From assembly GCA_033032175.1 (NCBI GenBank), contig CM065318.1, positions 2,170,001-2,234,000 of the forward strand: a DNA stretch of 64,000 nucleotides. Reading direction: 5' to 3'. How positions within the stretch are numbered: the first letter of the stretch is position 1; every line of letters begins with the position of its first letter. Shown here piece after piece: positions 1 to 12,145 of this stretch. Position numbers and translations under genes: made by a program. The stretch comes from Saturnia japonica. Taxonomy: Eukaryota > Arthropoda > Insecta > Lepidoptera > Saturniidae. The notes beneath the pieces were generated by a model. The model was not told the origin of the DNA. It ran no database searches and saw nothing but the letters and a program-made list of their open reading frames with translations.

Positions 1-885
1 GTACTTGATATTCTGCAGCTTTTATCGTGACAAGGACTTTAATTCGTTGACTCCTCTTCAATACAATAAATGTACCATTCCTTACTCAACTACAGTGAAA
101 AATCTTGGTATCATTTTCGATACTAAATTATGCTGGGCAGACCAAGTCAAGGAAGTTAGTAGAAAATTTAATGCTTCTCTTCATTCTCTCATGCGTTTGA
201 AAAACTTTCTTCCTGTTAATACTAAGATTTCCCTAGTGAATACTCTTCTTCTACTACTTCTGGATTATGCAGACGTTGCTTACTTGGACCTCTCAGAAGA
301 TCTCTTAAATAAATTTGATCGTCTACTCAATAACTGTATCCGTTTCATCTTCCGTCTTCGGAAGTTTGATCATGTTTCTGAATACCGAGCCAGGTTGAAA
401 TGGCTACCTATTCGGCAACGTAGGAATATAAGAATACTTTGTCTTCTTTTCTCCGTACTTAATAATCCCAAATCCCCTAAATATTTAAAAACACTTTTTC
501 AATCTCTCGCGGATACGCATAATAGACAGCTGAGGTCTTCTGATTCTTTAATTCTCAGTATACCAAGTCATCATACTAATTTCCGCGACCATTCCTTCGC
601 CGTTACAGCAGCACGACTGTGGAATTCGCTTCCTATCAATATCCAACTGGCCAACTCTCGAAATTCCTTCAAGTATTCGCTACGTAGGTTTTACTTGGAG
701 CAATTGAATACTTCTTAATAATATATAATCTTAATAATCGTTATAATCTTTATTTTTTACTTAACATTATGCACACCTTGCATATTCCTTTCCCTTACTC
801 CCTTGGAAGACTGGCAGAGAATGCTTTTTAGCATTAAGTCCTCCATTTGTACTTTTTTTTTGTGCAATAAAGAATATAATAATAA
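1..885 (+). mobile_element. Non-LTR retrotransposon (LINE) 3' end, RT C-terminal part
   Basis: The open frame 5-718 encodes the C-terminal part of a LINE reverse transcriptase. It has the post-palm segment (KNLGIIFDTKLCWADQV), a helical thumb region and the usual closing block HSFAVTAARLWNSLP near the end, before a stop at 716-718. It is followed by a short 3' UTR ending in AATAAA and an AAT-rich tail around 866-890. The start lies outside the window, so the fragment is cut by the window edge or is 5'-truncated. The clade is not certain; jockey or CR1-like is plausible. The frame is open throughout, so this copy may be fairly young. Confidence 0.85.
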
Positions 886-887
886 TA

Positions 888-1500
888 CACCTATACATTA
901 TTACTGATATTATATTTATTCATTTTACTGTTTTGTGTCGTATACGTTATTTCAAATAAACGTGTTTTCTTTTATTTACCTATATATACTGAAAATCCTG
1001 AGTATATTGATCTGTATTATTGAAAAGTAAAATGTTACAAAAAGGTTATTCAAACAAGCTAAATTATTAAAATATTAACAAAAAACTCAACTGTAAACAA
1101 ACCAATTGACTAAAAATATTTTTTTCTATTTTTGCTTTTTATTTGATGCCAGGTCTGCAAAAGTCCACCAAGCCTTTTAGACTACACAGCGTGTTAAAGA
1201 AATAGATATACATATATAAATAAATACATATGCTTAATTAAAATAATCTTTTTTTTCGCAGTTGGGTTTAGCCACATTTTTTTTCAATCAAATGGTTTTT
1301 TTTATTGTTTACTTATTTCATTGTTTACAGTTGAAGATAAATTAAATATCGTGAATGCAAATAAAATTAAATATTCTTGCTTAATGCTTTTTTATCTGGC
1401 ATAGATAGAATCAAAAAAACATCATATTTCAAAAATTGACGTATTTTTCATACTTTCGGGTAGATACGTTATTTGCCTTAATTATGCCAATATTTAAAAC
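888..1500. other. AT-rich intergenic stretch, no gene seen
   Basis: This stretch is AT-rich with homopolymer runs and no open frame or splice-flanked segment that I could recognise. Confidence 0.5.
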
Positions 1501-1502
1501 AA

Positions 1503-1632
1503 TAAGTCATCATCATCATCATCATTTCAGCCGCAGGACGTCCACTGCTGAACATAGACCTCCCCCATAGATCTCCAGAGCGACCGATCTTGTGCGGCCT
1601 GCACCCAACGGCTCCCAGCGACCTATAAACAA
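1503..1632 (-). mobile_element. RTE-type LINE 3' terminus
   Basis: Read on the minus strand, the sequence encodes the end of a LINE ORF2 (RSLWRSMGEVYVQQWTSCG, then stop, with one frame break upstream) and finishes in a TGA/TCA trinucleotide tail (the CATCAT run at 1507-1527 on the + strand). This short C-terminal block with a trinucleotide tail is a very common remnant of RTE-like elements in moth genomes. Only about 130 bp are present. Confidence 0.7.
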
Positions 1633-1639
1633 TAAGTAG

Positions 1640-3480
1640 TTTAGGAAAACTTTTAAATGTTCCGATATAGCAGTAATATAAAAATAAAAATATCTACAGA
1701 ACCTTGTTTAGTATGAATAATTATTAGTTCGAAAGTATTTTGATACGGATACATTGTTTGTGGTCGACTTCTAAAATGTCAAGTTAAAATAACTATCAAG
1801 GATTGATAAAAGTCCAGATAACTATATTGTAACACAAGTTAAACACAAAATATATTGACTACAATTGTTCCCGGATTTAAATAAAATATATTCTCTTACG
1901 TGGCCACAATAATAACAGGATTGATGTCCTCATTGAGTTAGTGGTTAGGATGTCTGCCTTTATAATTGTTACGTAGTCGTTTTCTTTTAGATAAATTCCC
2001 GTCCACCAATAAGTGGTCGTTAAACGGTGAATTAATAGCAACAAATTTCTGCAATTTTTAATATTCATACCCCAATATAATACACATTAAGAGTTTATAT
2101 AAGGTAAGGCTTCAAAAGCGATGATAGTGACTATTTAGTTATCGTTGGCTAAACACAAACAAGACGATCCCAATGAGGATTGATTGAGGTTGAAGCTCGC
2201 GGCAGGGCATAAATCACTTAGCCGAATCTCAGTTCACAATATAAAGAAACATGCTATGCCGACCCCATTAAGTGAGACAATAGCAAGAAGAAAAATATAC
2301 TAACCTGTAAGTCATTTCATATTACTTAATAAAATATTACTATTTCTAAATACACTTAAAATGTACAAGCAAACACAAACATCAAATCTTCGCTCTCGGA
2401 AAGTAACACAGTATTTTGTTACATGTAAATTATTTCGGAAAAAATAGTATCGATTTCGTTTTTGGCAACGCCATGTTTAAAACGTCACATCACCTATTCC
2501 ATACCATTTTACAATCCCCTCGTGTCGTGTATGATTTGTTAACTTGTCGCGATACTGTTTACAACGCATTCTTGCGGCTTTTATTGTTTCACACGTACAC
2601 TGTACAGTAAAAATAAAAAGTAGAAAGAAAACGGAACAGAAACAACAGGCGGCCATATTGCTCAGGAATAACCTTACAAAGGATTGGAAGAAAGAAAGAA
2701 AAGAAAGAAGAAATGTGTTTTCACAGCATTTTGGCAGAACCTTATTCGGACGATGTCAGGATGTTATATGACCTAAGATTGTACGCGACTGTCCTTTGTT
2801 TCCGATGGCGGGGGCGAGGTACTATCGACGATAACGGGGGCGGGTAACGTAGCGGGCAAGGGAAACGAGTACAATTGCGTGACGTAGGCGCGCACTCACA
2901 GTACACTAAAGTAAGCAGTATTATGCTTTCATACAAATGGCCAAAGCGAAATCTAAGTAAACTTTAATACACAATACTGGCGAATATGCAATTTATGACT
3001 AATGATGAATTATTTTTATAACCCATTTCCTAGATTTTTTTTTTCTTTTGATTTATTAAAATTGTAAGCGAAATTTTTTTTTTTTAATGTTCTTTCCTCT
3101 CTTAAAACTCTAGTAGAAATAATTTATATAAAACATATAAACTTAATATAGCATTATCTAATAAGTAATTTACTAATCCAAAAAATACAGTCAGAGGGCA
3201 GACCTAGTGCGTGATTATCTACCGAGCGGCTTTATGTAATTATATTTAGAACACTGCCGATATATCATATTGTTTACTTTGTACTTTGACCCAAGATATT
3301 GAAATGAAAAGTTTAATCAAATCATGATTCAGGAACGGTTCATATGAAACCAATGTGATCGTTTACATTATAAGAAGGGTAAAAGGTTCTATGTTTTATT
3401 ATACGTTGATTATTTGATTATAATATGTTAAAATAAGCAAGAGATTATAAAATTAAAAGGAAAATTACAAGGATAAATTG
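1640..3480. other. No gene recognised; contains a GC-rich patch at 2760-2905
   Basis: Short open frames here have no recognisable domain. The interval 2760-2905 is GC-rich compared with its flanks (runs such as GGCGGGGGCGAGG and GGGGGCGGG). It could be an insertion or an old promoter-like island. Nothing else can be supported. Confidence 0.4.
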
Positions 3481-4155
3481 GAAATGAAAAATTTAGGTGT
3501 TAATAATTTAAAATATCTATGAATAAAAATAAGTAAGAAAAATGATGTGATTGAGATAAACCAGAAGCAATATTTAAAAGATTTATTACAGAAATATAAA
3601 ATCGAAAGATGTAAATCTATAACAACACCTATAGAACAAGGCATAGTGTTAGAGAAAGAAGAATCAACAGATATAAATATGATGAAAAGATGCAGACAAT
3701 TAATAGGAAGTCTCATGTATGCCATGTTGGGAACACGTCCTGATCTGTGTTATGTATTGAGTGATTTAGGTCGTTTTCAAAGTTGTGCTAATGAGAGTTT
3801 CTGGAAGGCATTACAGAGAGTATTGATATATATTAAGGGTAATATAGACTTAAAATTAATTTATAAAAGTGAATTGGATTTACAGTTAGAAGGGTATACA
3901 GATGCTGATTGGGCAGGAGATCAAGGAGATAGAAAATCCACATCGAGGTATATAATGAAAGTTTTTGGTAATACAGTGTCAAGGTATTGTAGTAGCAGTG
4001 TATATCACTATCAAGTACAAAATAAGAACATGTACATATCTTAAGGAAGGGGAATTGCAGAGGGTTGGTGGATAAGAAAAGTTATTGAGAGAAATAGGAT
4101 GTGATTGTAAAAGTTTTATTATATATATAGATAATCAGCCTGCAATTCATATTGT
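3480..4155 (+). mobile_element. Ty1/copia retrotransposon relic (end of RT plus RNase H)
   Basis: The frame beginning at 3484 reads MKNLG, hits an in-frame TGA at 3520-3522, and continues as the C-terminal copia polyprotein: INQKQYLKDLL, then IGSLMYAMLGTRPDLCYVLS, then GYTDADWAGDQGDRKSTS, which are standard copia RT-to-RNase H landmarks. The open frame ends at 4044. After frameshifts the sequence continues with an RNase H segment ending IYIDNQPAIHI near 4155. No integrase, gag or LTR is present, so this is a 3' body fragment. It stops abruptly where a mariner relic begins. Confidence 0.88.
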
Positions 4156-4156
4156 G

Positions 4157-4590
4157 ATCAAATCTTCGTCATAAGTAAAAATACAATTCAAAATTCCCTC
4201 GTTACTGTGACGGTTGAGTAATGTAACGCAGCACTCAATGCGTCTTTGTTGCTTTGCTTCATTCAATTCCATTTTCATCCATTTCTCGAGCTTTTTCACT
4301 TTTCCTAATTTTCTAACTCTGACGTGATTTACGAAGGATCCGCTTCCACGATCAACTTTAGTTCTTCATTATCAACTAAGGTCTCCGGCCGACTACGAGG
4401 TTTGTTTCGCAGGCCATAATTTCCAGAACGAAAACGTTGGAACCAGAAATGTACCTTGCTTTCTCTTACAGTAGCTTCCCCATACACAACATTAATCCTT
4501 CGAGCTGTTTCTGCAACCCTGATGCCACGGTGGCACTCCTATTCGTAAATAACGCGATATTTTAAGTTTTCTATTTTGTAAGAAGAACCA
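4157..4590 (-). mobile_element. mariner-type transposase relic (DNA-binding half)
   Basis: The minus strand encodes a mariner N-terminal helix-turn-helix region: YRVIYE, stop, CHRGIRVAETARRINVVYGE, then VHFWFQRFRSGNYGLRNKPR and a conserved RPETLVDNEELKLIVEADPS block, followed by another stop and a weaker match reaching FTYDEDLIT, the region of the first catalytic aspartate. At least two stops interrupt it, so it is dead. The catalytic C-terminal half is missing, cut off at the junction with the copia relic at about 4156. Confidence 0.8.
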
Positions 4591-4879
4591 TGTCAAAGAA
4601 AAATCAAATGGTGAAAACAAATTACTCTCTAAATTCGAAATACAAACCCAAGCCTAAATTTGAAATTAATTTGAATTTGGAATTCCTAATCAAACGCCAG
4701 ATATTTGAGATCAAAATGGCCTAGTAAGGACCTAATATGTAACATGTCTTTTTATATTTATCTGTGATAAAAAAGAGTTTTTCTAGTTTGGTAGTCCAAC
4801 GAAAGTTTAATGAAAGCAATTTGTTATGAACATTTAAATAAAAACGTATTAATACAATACAATGTAATTATTGTGTCAG

Positions 4880-5070
4880 ATGAACGGGAACGTGCTGAGA
4901 TACAGAAGCTGTACCAGCTGATGCAGACACGTCCCTATGAGTACAAGCTGGCGCGAGTCTTGCCGCTGGAACTACGCTCTCTGTTCGACTTCGTATCCTA
5001 CTTCATAACTACGCTCATCGCGATATTGCAGATCAAACGACTCGTCATTGAAACGATACTAATTCTATGA
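4880..5070 (+). CDS. Orphan last exon of a gustatory receptor (third paralogue)
   Basis: A splice acceptor (ATTGTGTCAG ending at 4879) precedes an exon that starts with two bases of a split codon and encodes ERERAEIQKLYQLMQTRPYE followed by the last transmembrane helix of an insect gustatory receptor, ITTLIAILQIKR; the stop is TGA at 5068-5070. The motif TTLIAILQI matches the family's TYhhhhhQF signature with TY changed to TT and QF to QI. The other two receptor genes in this window have the same exon start, phase and motif. No exon 1 to 3 was found upstream, where copia and mariner debris lies, so this may be a leftover of a broken gene or the end of a gene starting outside the window. Confidence 0.7.
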
Positions 5071-6029
5071 ATGTGATTTCCAATTATCCTACTAGCACCA
5101 TCCGATATTTGATCTAAATACGTTTTAGGAACAAAGAGTTGCCTACAATTTTATGTGATCAACGTGGCGGTTTAAACCTACGAGTAAATTGAAATCGAGG
5201 ATTTTATTTTCAAACTATAAACGATTGTAACGATCATTTACATTTTGATGAATGCTTTTGAAGAGATGAACAAAAACAATAAATCTATTATTACTACTTT
5301 ATCTTTAAGGGTAAGTTGAGCAAAGTAGTTGACTTGGTTACGTTCATAATAAACATGGTGAACACTCCGTTATAATGGCCCACATTGACGTATCGCATTA
5401 TCAGGATTAGCATTACCATCCACTGAGTGACTCTCGCCATTGTATATTGATATACCTTCTCTTTTGACAGTCGCTACTGTTCCTGCCAACTTGTTATGTA
5501 CAGTACAGTGCAGTGGACCCAACAAAAGACAATTAAATTGAAGTAACTTTGTCGCTCATTAACTTTTGCAACACAATACACATAAGTCTATCCACTTTTA
5601 ATAGTAAGATTTTCATATATACTGTTGGTGTGCACTTTGTTGTACTTTGTATGAGTTTTGAAGAGTCGTTTGAGCTTGTTTAAACTTTATATTGAAATAA
5701 TGTTTTAAATTCCAAGTTTACCTGATAATAAGTGTTTTTCTTTTTTTTTGTTATAAGACACCGATCACAGCTAGGTCGCCCAGATATTGAGATATAAAGA
5801 GAATAGTTTATTTGTCGAGTTACAAGAAAATAAATTATTCTTGCTATTTAAAACACTAAAGTACTTATAAATTAGAAAATTGTTTTTCTATGTATTAAAA
5901 TATAAAAATAAAACATAATCATTTATTTGTTTAAAAGTTATTTAAGAGTAGTAAATCTATCAGTTATTTTTTATTCAAACTCGATGTACATAAACTATAA
6001 AGAAACATAATCATAGTAAAATATTGCTG
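5071..6029. other. No gene recognised
   Basis: AT-rich, with no domain-bearing frame. It follows the orphan receptor exon and may include its 3' UTR. Confidence 0.4.
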
Positions 6030-6390
6030 AAGCAGATTAATCTATACATATAAAATGCTTTGTCCTGAATGACCGACTGACTGATCAACGCACAGCCTAA
6101 ACCGCTGATCGTAGAGACCTGAAACTTAGAGGGTGTGTTCTTTGCAATGACGTAGGCATCCGAAAAGAAAGGATTTTCCGAAATTCTACCCCTAAGGGGC
6201 TGATAAAGGGGGGCAGAGTTTGTATGGGACAACGTGATTCCTTGGCCCATCGTACTTAAAATTTTGCATAAACCTTTTTTAACAGAATTGATGGAAGACG
6301 TATTTCGTATTTTATTGAAATTGAACGGGGTTAAAAAAGGGTAGAAATTTATTTTGTCGGTGATTGGTTTCGAAGTTGATATCAATACTC
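6030..6390. repeat. Interspersed repeat of uncertain class
   Basis: The sequence carries phrases I associate with a widespread insect interspersed repeat (GACTGACTGATCAACGCACAG, ATGACGTAGGCATCCG, CCCCTAAGGGGCTGATAAAGG). The class is unclear; a non-autonomous Helitron-type element is possible. The open frame on the minus strand at 6385-6011 has no recognisable domain and is probably chance. Confidence 0.4.
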
Positions 6391-6724
6391 CTTAGTGCTT
6401 TTGATTTAAATTACATTTTATTTTGACACATGTTTGAAAACTCAATCCGATTTATTCAAGAAAGGTTGAACTCACTTAAAAACATAAGCAAATACTCTTT
6501 AAAATTGGAATATCTTAAAAGTCACCGTACTATATCAGTGCCTCATTTGAAGGTTTCTAAGCTTAAAGAGGTTATGCACTTTTAGGACCACGGAATAAAG
6601 AGTAAGTTTGTTCTGTGTTTAGGACACGGCCCCATTAGTACGTAAGTTCGAAATTTGAAATGGTAAGGACTAGAACATTTTGGTTATAAATTATACGAAT
6701 TATTCCATTTAAAAAAAAAGTCAT

Positions 6725-7265
6725 GTAAAATCTATACTAATAGTAATAATATAATAAAGCGGAAAAGTTTTAGTTTGTTTGTTTAAACACGCTAATCTCT
6801 GGAACTACCAGTCGGATTCGAAAAATTATTTTTTATAAGATAGTCAATCCCACGAGGAACAGTATAGGTTATAATAACATTAGGCTACAGTTTCTAGCTA
6901 GCCTTAAATATTGATTTTTGTAACGTAAGTCGGAAGTCGAAGCCCTCGCGTACAACTATAACCGCATGCGCTGGCTTAATGGTTAATGATACGTCAATAC
7001 AATGTTCTACAAAAATATTGTCCATTAGTATACCTATATAAAAAGAGAGATAATACACATTATAATAATACAAAATTAAAATAATTTAACACTCAGCTCG
7101 CGTCTGTCTATTATAGTAGTTAGCGACGCGAACGAGTCGTGCGATGCCTTCGATGTGATCGCTGACCGCTCGATAAAAATATTGTCTTTATTGAAATATT
7201 ATATATCATCAATCAGTGGTTTCTTCTAAATTATATGCGGGTGAAACCGCGGGGCAAACCATGTT
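6725..7265 (+). repeat. Helitron-like non-autonomous repeat
   Basis: The left end (GTTTGTTTAAACACGCTAATCTCTGGAACTACC) and the right end (GCGGGTGAAACCGCGGGG near 7237-7254) resemble an abundant insect repeat usually classed as a non-autonomous Helitron. The GCGGGTGAAACCGC part can form a short hairpin, as expected near a Helitron 3' end. No coding capacity is seen. Assignment is from memory of the sequence type only. Confidence 0.45.
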
Positions 7266-8380
7266 TTAACTAAATCAAAGGTTATCATCACAAAACATAA
7301 TATAACTCTAAAGGGTATTATTAGTCAGTGTTGCCATGGCTGTCCACTTGATTGCCGTATATATTTTTTCGCCTATTACTCTTGTCTTCCCATTCAATAT
7401 AAAACGTTTCATAAACTATCGTCATCGGCCGCTTCTTTATCGTAAATTTATGAATTTTATCCCAATTATCATCACGGAGGTTGGTCTGTCTGTCCGTATC
7501 TATTTATCTATTTTTATTATTTAATCTCAAAGACCATACGATAATTAATATAACATTCACTATACCATTCAAATTGTCCCCCTTTTTAGGGGAAATTCAC
7601 TTGCATCATTGCTTGGGCATTTGTGTGCGTATCGGCGAATGTAATTACGTGTGCGTTACGTGATGCGGAATAATTTGACTACTTCGGTAGTTAAATCACA
7701 ACTCAGAAAAAGAATGCTACTTTGTGTACGCAATAAGGGAAGTCAATTAAAGCAAAAACTTTAATTAGGTTAAATTACATAATGTCTTAATTGTTATTAC
7801 TACTAAACTGTCACTGGTTCTAAATTTTATTTTAAATTTGTATTTTTTTTTATTTACATTGGGTATTGTTTTTAATTAATTTTACGGGAATTTTAAAAAA
7901 CGACCTCATGTTTATTTCGAGTACGAATTTTCACCTGCTTCCTTTGTGATCATATTTTTTCAGTCTCTTTGAAATATTCCTAGTTTTTATGCATTGTTGG
8001 AGACCTAAGAAACCGATTATGTTTTTTAGTGAAAAGAAATCTCAATATAATACTGAATCGTTTATCGTTTTTCGTCTCGCATTTTTCAATTTGGACCGAA
8101 AATTATTGTTTTAATATTGACAAATAACCAGTGTTTAATCGTTTTTATAAACTAGAAGAAGAAATGAGATTTAAATTGATACTGTTTTTTAAATTAAATT
8201 TCTGATGTTGCATTTTTGACTTATTTTGAAAAAAAGTTAAATCAACGTGATAACTTAAAAAGAGGTTCCCTTTTGGTTAATGCATATGGAGGTTAAAATT
8301 ATCGCAAATTTACCCCTTTCACCTCCTACCGGAAATACATCAAATTACCATTATCCCTGTATAATCGGCATAGCTGCCAC
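7266..8380. other. No gene recognised
   Basis: Short overlapping open frames at 7336-7663 are hydrophobic but have no start context, domain or splice signals that make them convincing. Confidence 0.35.
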
Positions 8381-8384
8381 TGAT

Positions 8385-9212
8385 TCCAAAAACATTGCTG
8401 CTATCTAAAAGAACTAGCAAGAAACTTAAACGAGTGCATTATGTTGCATAATATTAATGTTTTATAATATCCTTAGATGGTATTTATTAAATGAAAATAT
8501 TAAACAATATTATTTACCACACTAGCTAGAAAAAGTCAATTCAAAATATTAAGTATTGCTAGACAGTATATTATATTATATCATATATAAAATGTGAATA
8601 TGTTTATTATTTGGTGAATAATAACATTACATACAAGATCATGAACGTATTGAAGAATTGTCAAGTATTTAAAACCAAAGACAAAGTGAAATAGTTTATT
8701 CAGGAGAAAATGTACAATAATGCTACTTAAAAAACTAAGTATTTCTAATCCGCTCTGTTCGATTATATCCGAGCTGAGAAGAACAGGCAAGAAACTCAGC
8801 CGGGAATTAAATGCTTATTTAACTACATTAGTAAATACATTATTAAAACATTAGAGCTACGCTAGAGTAACACAATGTGAAATTAATTTTTCATAAACAA
8901 CTAGCTGGTGCCCGTGACTTCCATACATCCATCAAATTTACCTAAAAACAACTGCTATTGGTTATTGGACTTTCGCAACTTTCATCAGTTTGTTGGTTCA
9001 CCTTGTGGCTTTTCTGCTCACACTGTTAATACTGCTTCCAAAATGTGATTGCTACTCGAAAACTTTTCAACCATATCGGCCCTCCTTTCAAATCAAAATA
9101 ATCTTGATTCAATTTAGGCCCTAAAAAGGCACTTATGAATGTCAAAACACTACTGCCAGTTCGGAAAATATCCCAGACATCGAGAAGAACCGGTAAGAAA
9201 CTCGATCGGGTT
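8385..9212 (+). repeat. Three diverged direct copies of a short LINE-end-like motif
   Basis: A block ending in a variant of AGAACCGGCAAGAAACTC occurs three times in the same orientation: about 8409-8434, 8777-8802 and 9181-9210, spaced roughly 370 and 400 bp apart. The second and third also share a preceding block resembling GATTATATCCGAGCTGAG. The motif resembles a frequent lepidopteran interspersed-repeat tail. Either one element inserted three times or an old tandem array has decayed. Confidence 0.55.
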
Positions 9213-9254
9213 TATCTCTTTTTTTGTTAACTGTACAAATGTTACAAATATAAC

Positions 9255-12143
9255 AGGTGCAATAATAATATATTAGTGGATGCACAGAGAGGGAGTCACT
9301 TCAAGACATCACTATCATTCACATAATGATCCACCCTATAATAACCTTTTGACAGTAAAACCCGCTTGACATGGTCCTTGAACTTGTTGTCAGGTAAATC
9401 AGTAATGTGCTTCGGGATCTTGTTATAGAACCTAACACTATTACCTAAAAAACTTTTATTAGTCTTACTAAGTCTAAAACACGGTACGACTAATTTATCT
9501 TTATTTCTAGTATTTACATTGTGCTGATCTTTGACAAAATCCAGACTGTCTAAGTTTTTACGGACATACATTATGTTATCAAAGATGTATTGGGAGGGCA
9601 AAGTTAAAATACTAAATTCCTGGAACTTGTTCATTAGTGATTCGCGGGGTCTCATATTGTAAATTGCTCGAACTGCCCGCTTTTGTAATATAAATATGGT
9701 ATCTACCTCAGCTGCTGAACCCAACAGCAAAATACCGTAAGACATTAAGCTATGAAAGTAAGCGAAGTAGACTAACCTAGCGGTGGCAATATCTGTTAAC
9801 TGGCGAATTTTGCGTACTGCGAATGCAGCAGAACTTAATCTTCCCGCCAAAGTTTTAATATGCGGACCCCACTGTAATTTTGAATCAAGGGTAATGCCCA
9901 AGAAGACAGTACCATCAACTAAGCCTACTAAATTCCCTTCTATCTTGATACTACTATCAACACGCCGAACATTGGGCAAGACAAATCTCATACATTTGGT
10001 TTTGTTTGCATTTAGTAGTAAATTATTTAAAGCAAACCATTCATAGATTTTAAATAAGGTGTTGTTTAATTGCCTAAGCTCCGAATCTATTCTTTTCACT
10101 TTGAATATAAGTGAAGTGTATTCTGCAAAAAGAACCATGCCAGCACCATTTTCAACAACGGAACGGTAGATCGTTTATATAAACGAGAAACAGAAATGGT
10201 CCCAAAATCGAGCCCTGAGGGACGCCGACTCTAACCAATGATCCCGAAGAGGTTGCTCCATTTATACTTATTTTCTGACAGCGCTCTGTTAAATAAGAAA
10301 TTAGGAAGTCGAGAGAAGTTTCACGCACACCATAGTGTTTTAGCTTAAGTATAAGCGTACTGTGGTCAACGCAGTCGAAGGCCTTTGAGAGATCACAGAA
10401 CACACCGATTGCATCCTGAGACTCCTCCCAAGCCCTATATATATGACTTAGCAGTGTTGCACCAGCGTTAGTGGTTGATTTAGATTTTGTGAAACCATAT
10501 TGCCGACTATCCAAAATCTCTTGTGCTTTGAAATATTGTACTAGCTGCTTGAGCATAATTTACTCGAAAATCTTACTAATTGACGGAAGTACAGAAATTG
10601 GTCTATAATTTCCAAGATTACTTCTACAATCTGATTTAAATAGAGGAACTACTTTACTTATTTTCATTAAATTAGGGAAAGTCCCTGTTTTTATGCATTG
10701 ATTAAAAATATATTAGCCAGATATGGTGAAATATTGACAATTATGGGCTGAACTACGATTACTGACATACCCCAAATATCTTCAGTATTTTTTAAGTTTA
10801 ATTGTTTAAAAGTCCTTATTATTTCACCTGCACTAACATATGTAAAAGAAAATTTAGAATCCACAGGTGTAATAAGATTATCCAAAAGTGATGCAGCGCC
10901 ATGGGGTGATGATATTATATTTTTTGTTACTACTAAGGATATATTTGTGAAATAATCCTGGAAAACAGTTGCTACCTCTGAACTGTTTGAGATATGTTAT
11001 CCCTCGACGTTTAGATTAAGCGAATTATCATTTTTCCTATCTTTTCCTGTTTCTTTATTTATTATATGCCAAACAGTTTTAGTCTTATTACTAGATTTAA
11101 GAACTTTATTTCTTAAAAATATCGCTTTTGCAGCTCCACAAACACGTTTAAATATTTTAGAATAATCTGTAACATAAGCATGAAATGAATCACTAGTTGT
11201 CAATGATTTCCTATAATATAAATCATATAGTCGATCTCTACTTTTTATAATTCCTTTGGTTGCCCATTTACTAAAAACCATTTTTTTCCTAACACTAATA
11301 ACCTTTGTTGGACAATGTTCACTAAATTCAGTGCTTATGATATTAAACAAGCTGCCGTAGTTAGTATTTGGATCAATATCGTGTAAAACCTCTACAGATA
11401 ATTGCTGTTTAATGCTATCATTTAAATTATCTAATCTAGTGTCTGAAATAAGTCTAACTGTTCTCTTACAATCACTGCTAGGTCTGCAGCAGTTTATTTC
11501 AACAAGTTGACCTTTATGGTCAGATCGTATTCCAGTAATAATGCCATTACTAATGATTTTGAAGTTATTAAAAATGTTGTCTATACAAGATGCAGTTTGG
11601 AACGTGGTTCTGGTTGGTTTATTAAAAAGCGGATCAAAGTTAAACGATTTAAATAGCGATGTGAATGCAGTGACCTCTGGCGACGAATTTAAAATATCTA
11701 TATTAAAGTCACCACAGATCAAAACTGACTTATTGATATTAAATATTCTCGTTAATATTTCCTCCATAGTTTCTATTTAGTAATATATTTGATGAAGGAG
11801 GTCTGTAAACACATAATACAATTAATCCATCCATCTCGGCACAAGCCACTTCACAAATACGATCTATTGAGAGACTACATATAGCTTTTCTGTCTTTAAA
11901 TTTGATATTATTATTGGTTAATATGATACAACCCCCACCGACAGCGATTGTACGATTAGAAACACTAGCAACTGAAAAGTGTGTTATATTAAATATTATC
12001 TTATCAGGTTTAAGCCAGGTTTCTGTAAAACATAATATATCTAGTCTCTCTCTGTGTAATAATAATTCTATATCTAATATTTTGCCGGAGAAGCGATTGA
12101 TATTTTGATGGTATACTGTTATGTTACCCTGCTCCTTTGTCAT
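9255..12143 (-). mobile_element. CR1/Daphne-like LINE, ORF2 (endonuclease plus reverse transcriptase), degenerate
   Basis: Minus-strand blocks give a broken ORF2. An APE-type endonuclease starts at 12143 (VYHQNINRFSGK, CFTETWLKPDK, CVYRPPSSN) and continues from 11767 in a second frame (ICGDFNIDIL, SCIDNIF, SDHKGQLV). RT follows at 10556-10152 (QYGFTKSKSTTNA, DLSKAFDCVDH, GVPQGSILGP) and 10138-9296 (FLGITLDSKLQWGPHI, thumb). There are at least three frame breaks. The active-site box, normally FADD, reads FAEY just after 10138, so both catalytic aspartates are lost. The 3' tail (ATTATTATTGCACC on the minus strand) ends near 9256. Confidence 0.88.
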
Positions 12144-12145
12144 AT

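Noticed and set aside
1925..1990. tRNA-like stretch (GTTAGTGGTTAGGATGTCTG)
   Set aside because: It resembles a tRNA or SINE A-box region, but no B box or cloverleaf could be made, so it is at best a short SINE scrap.
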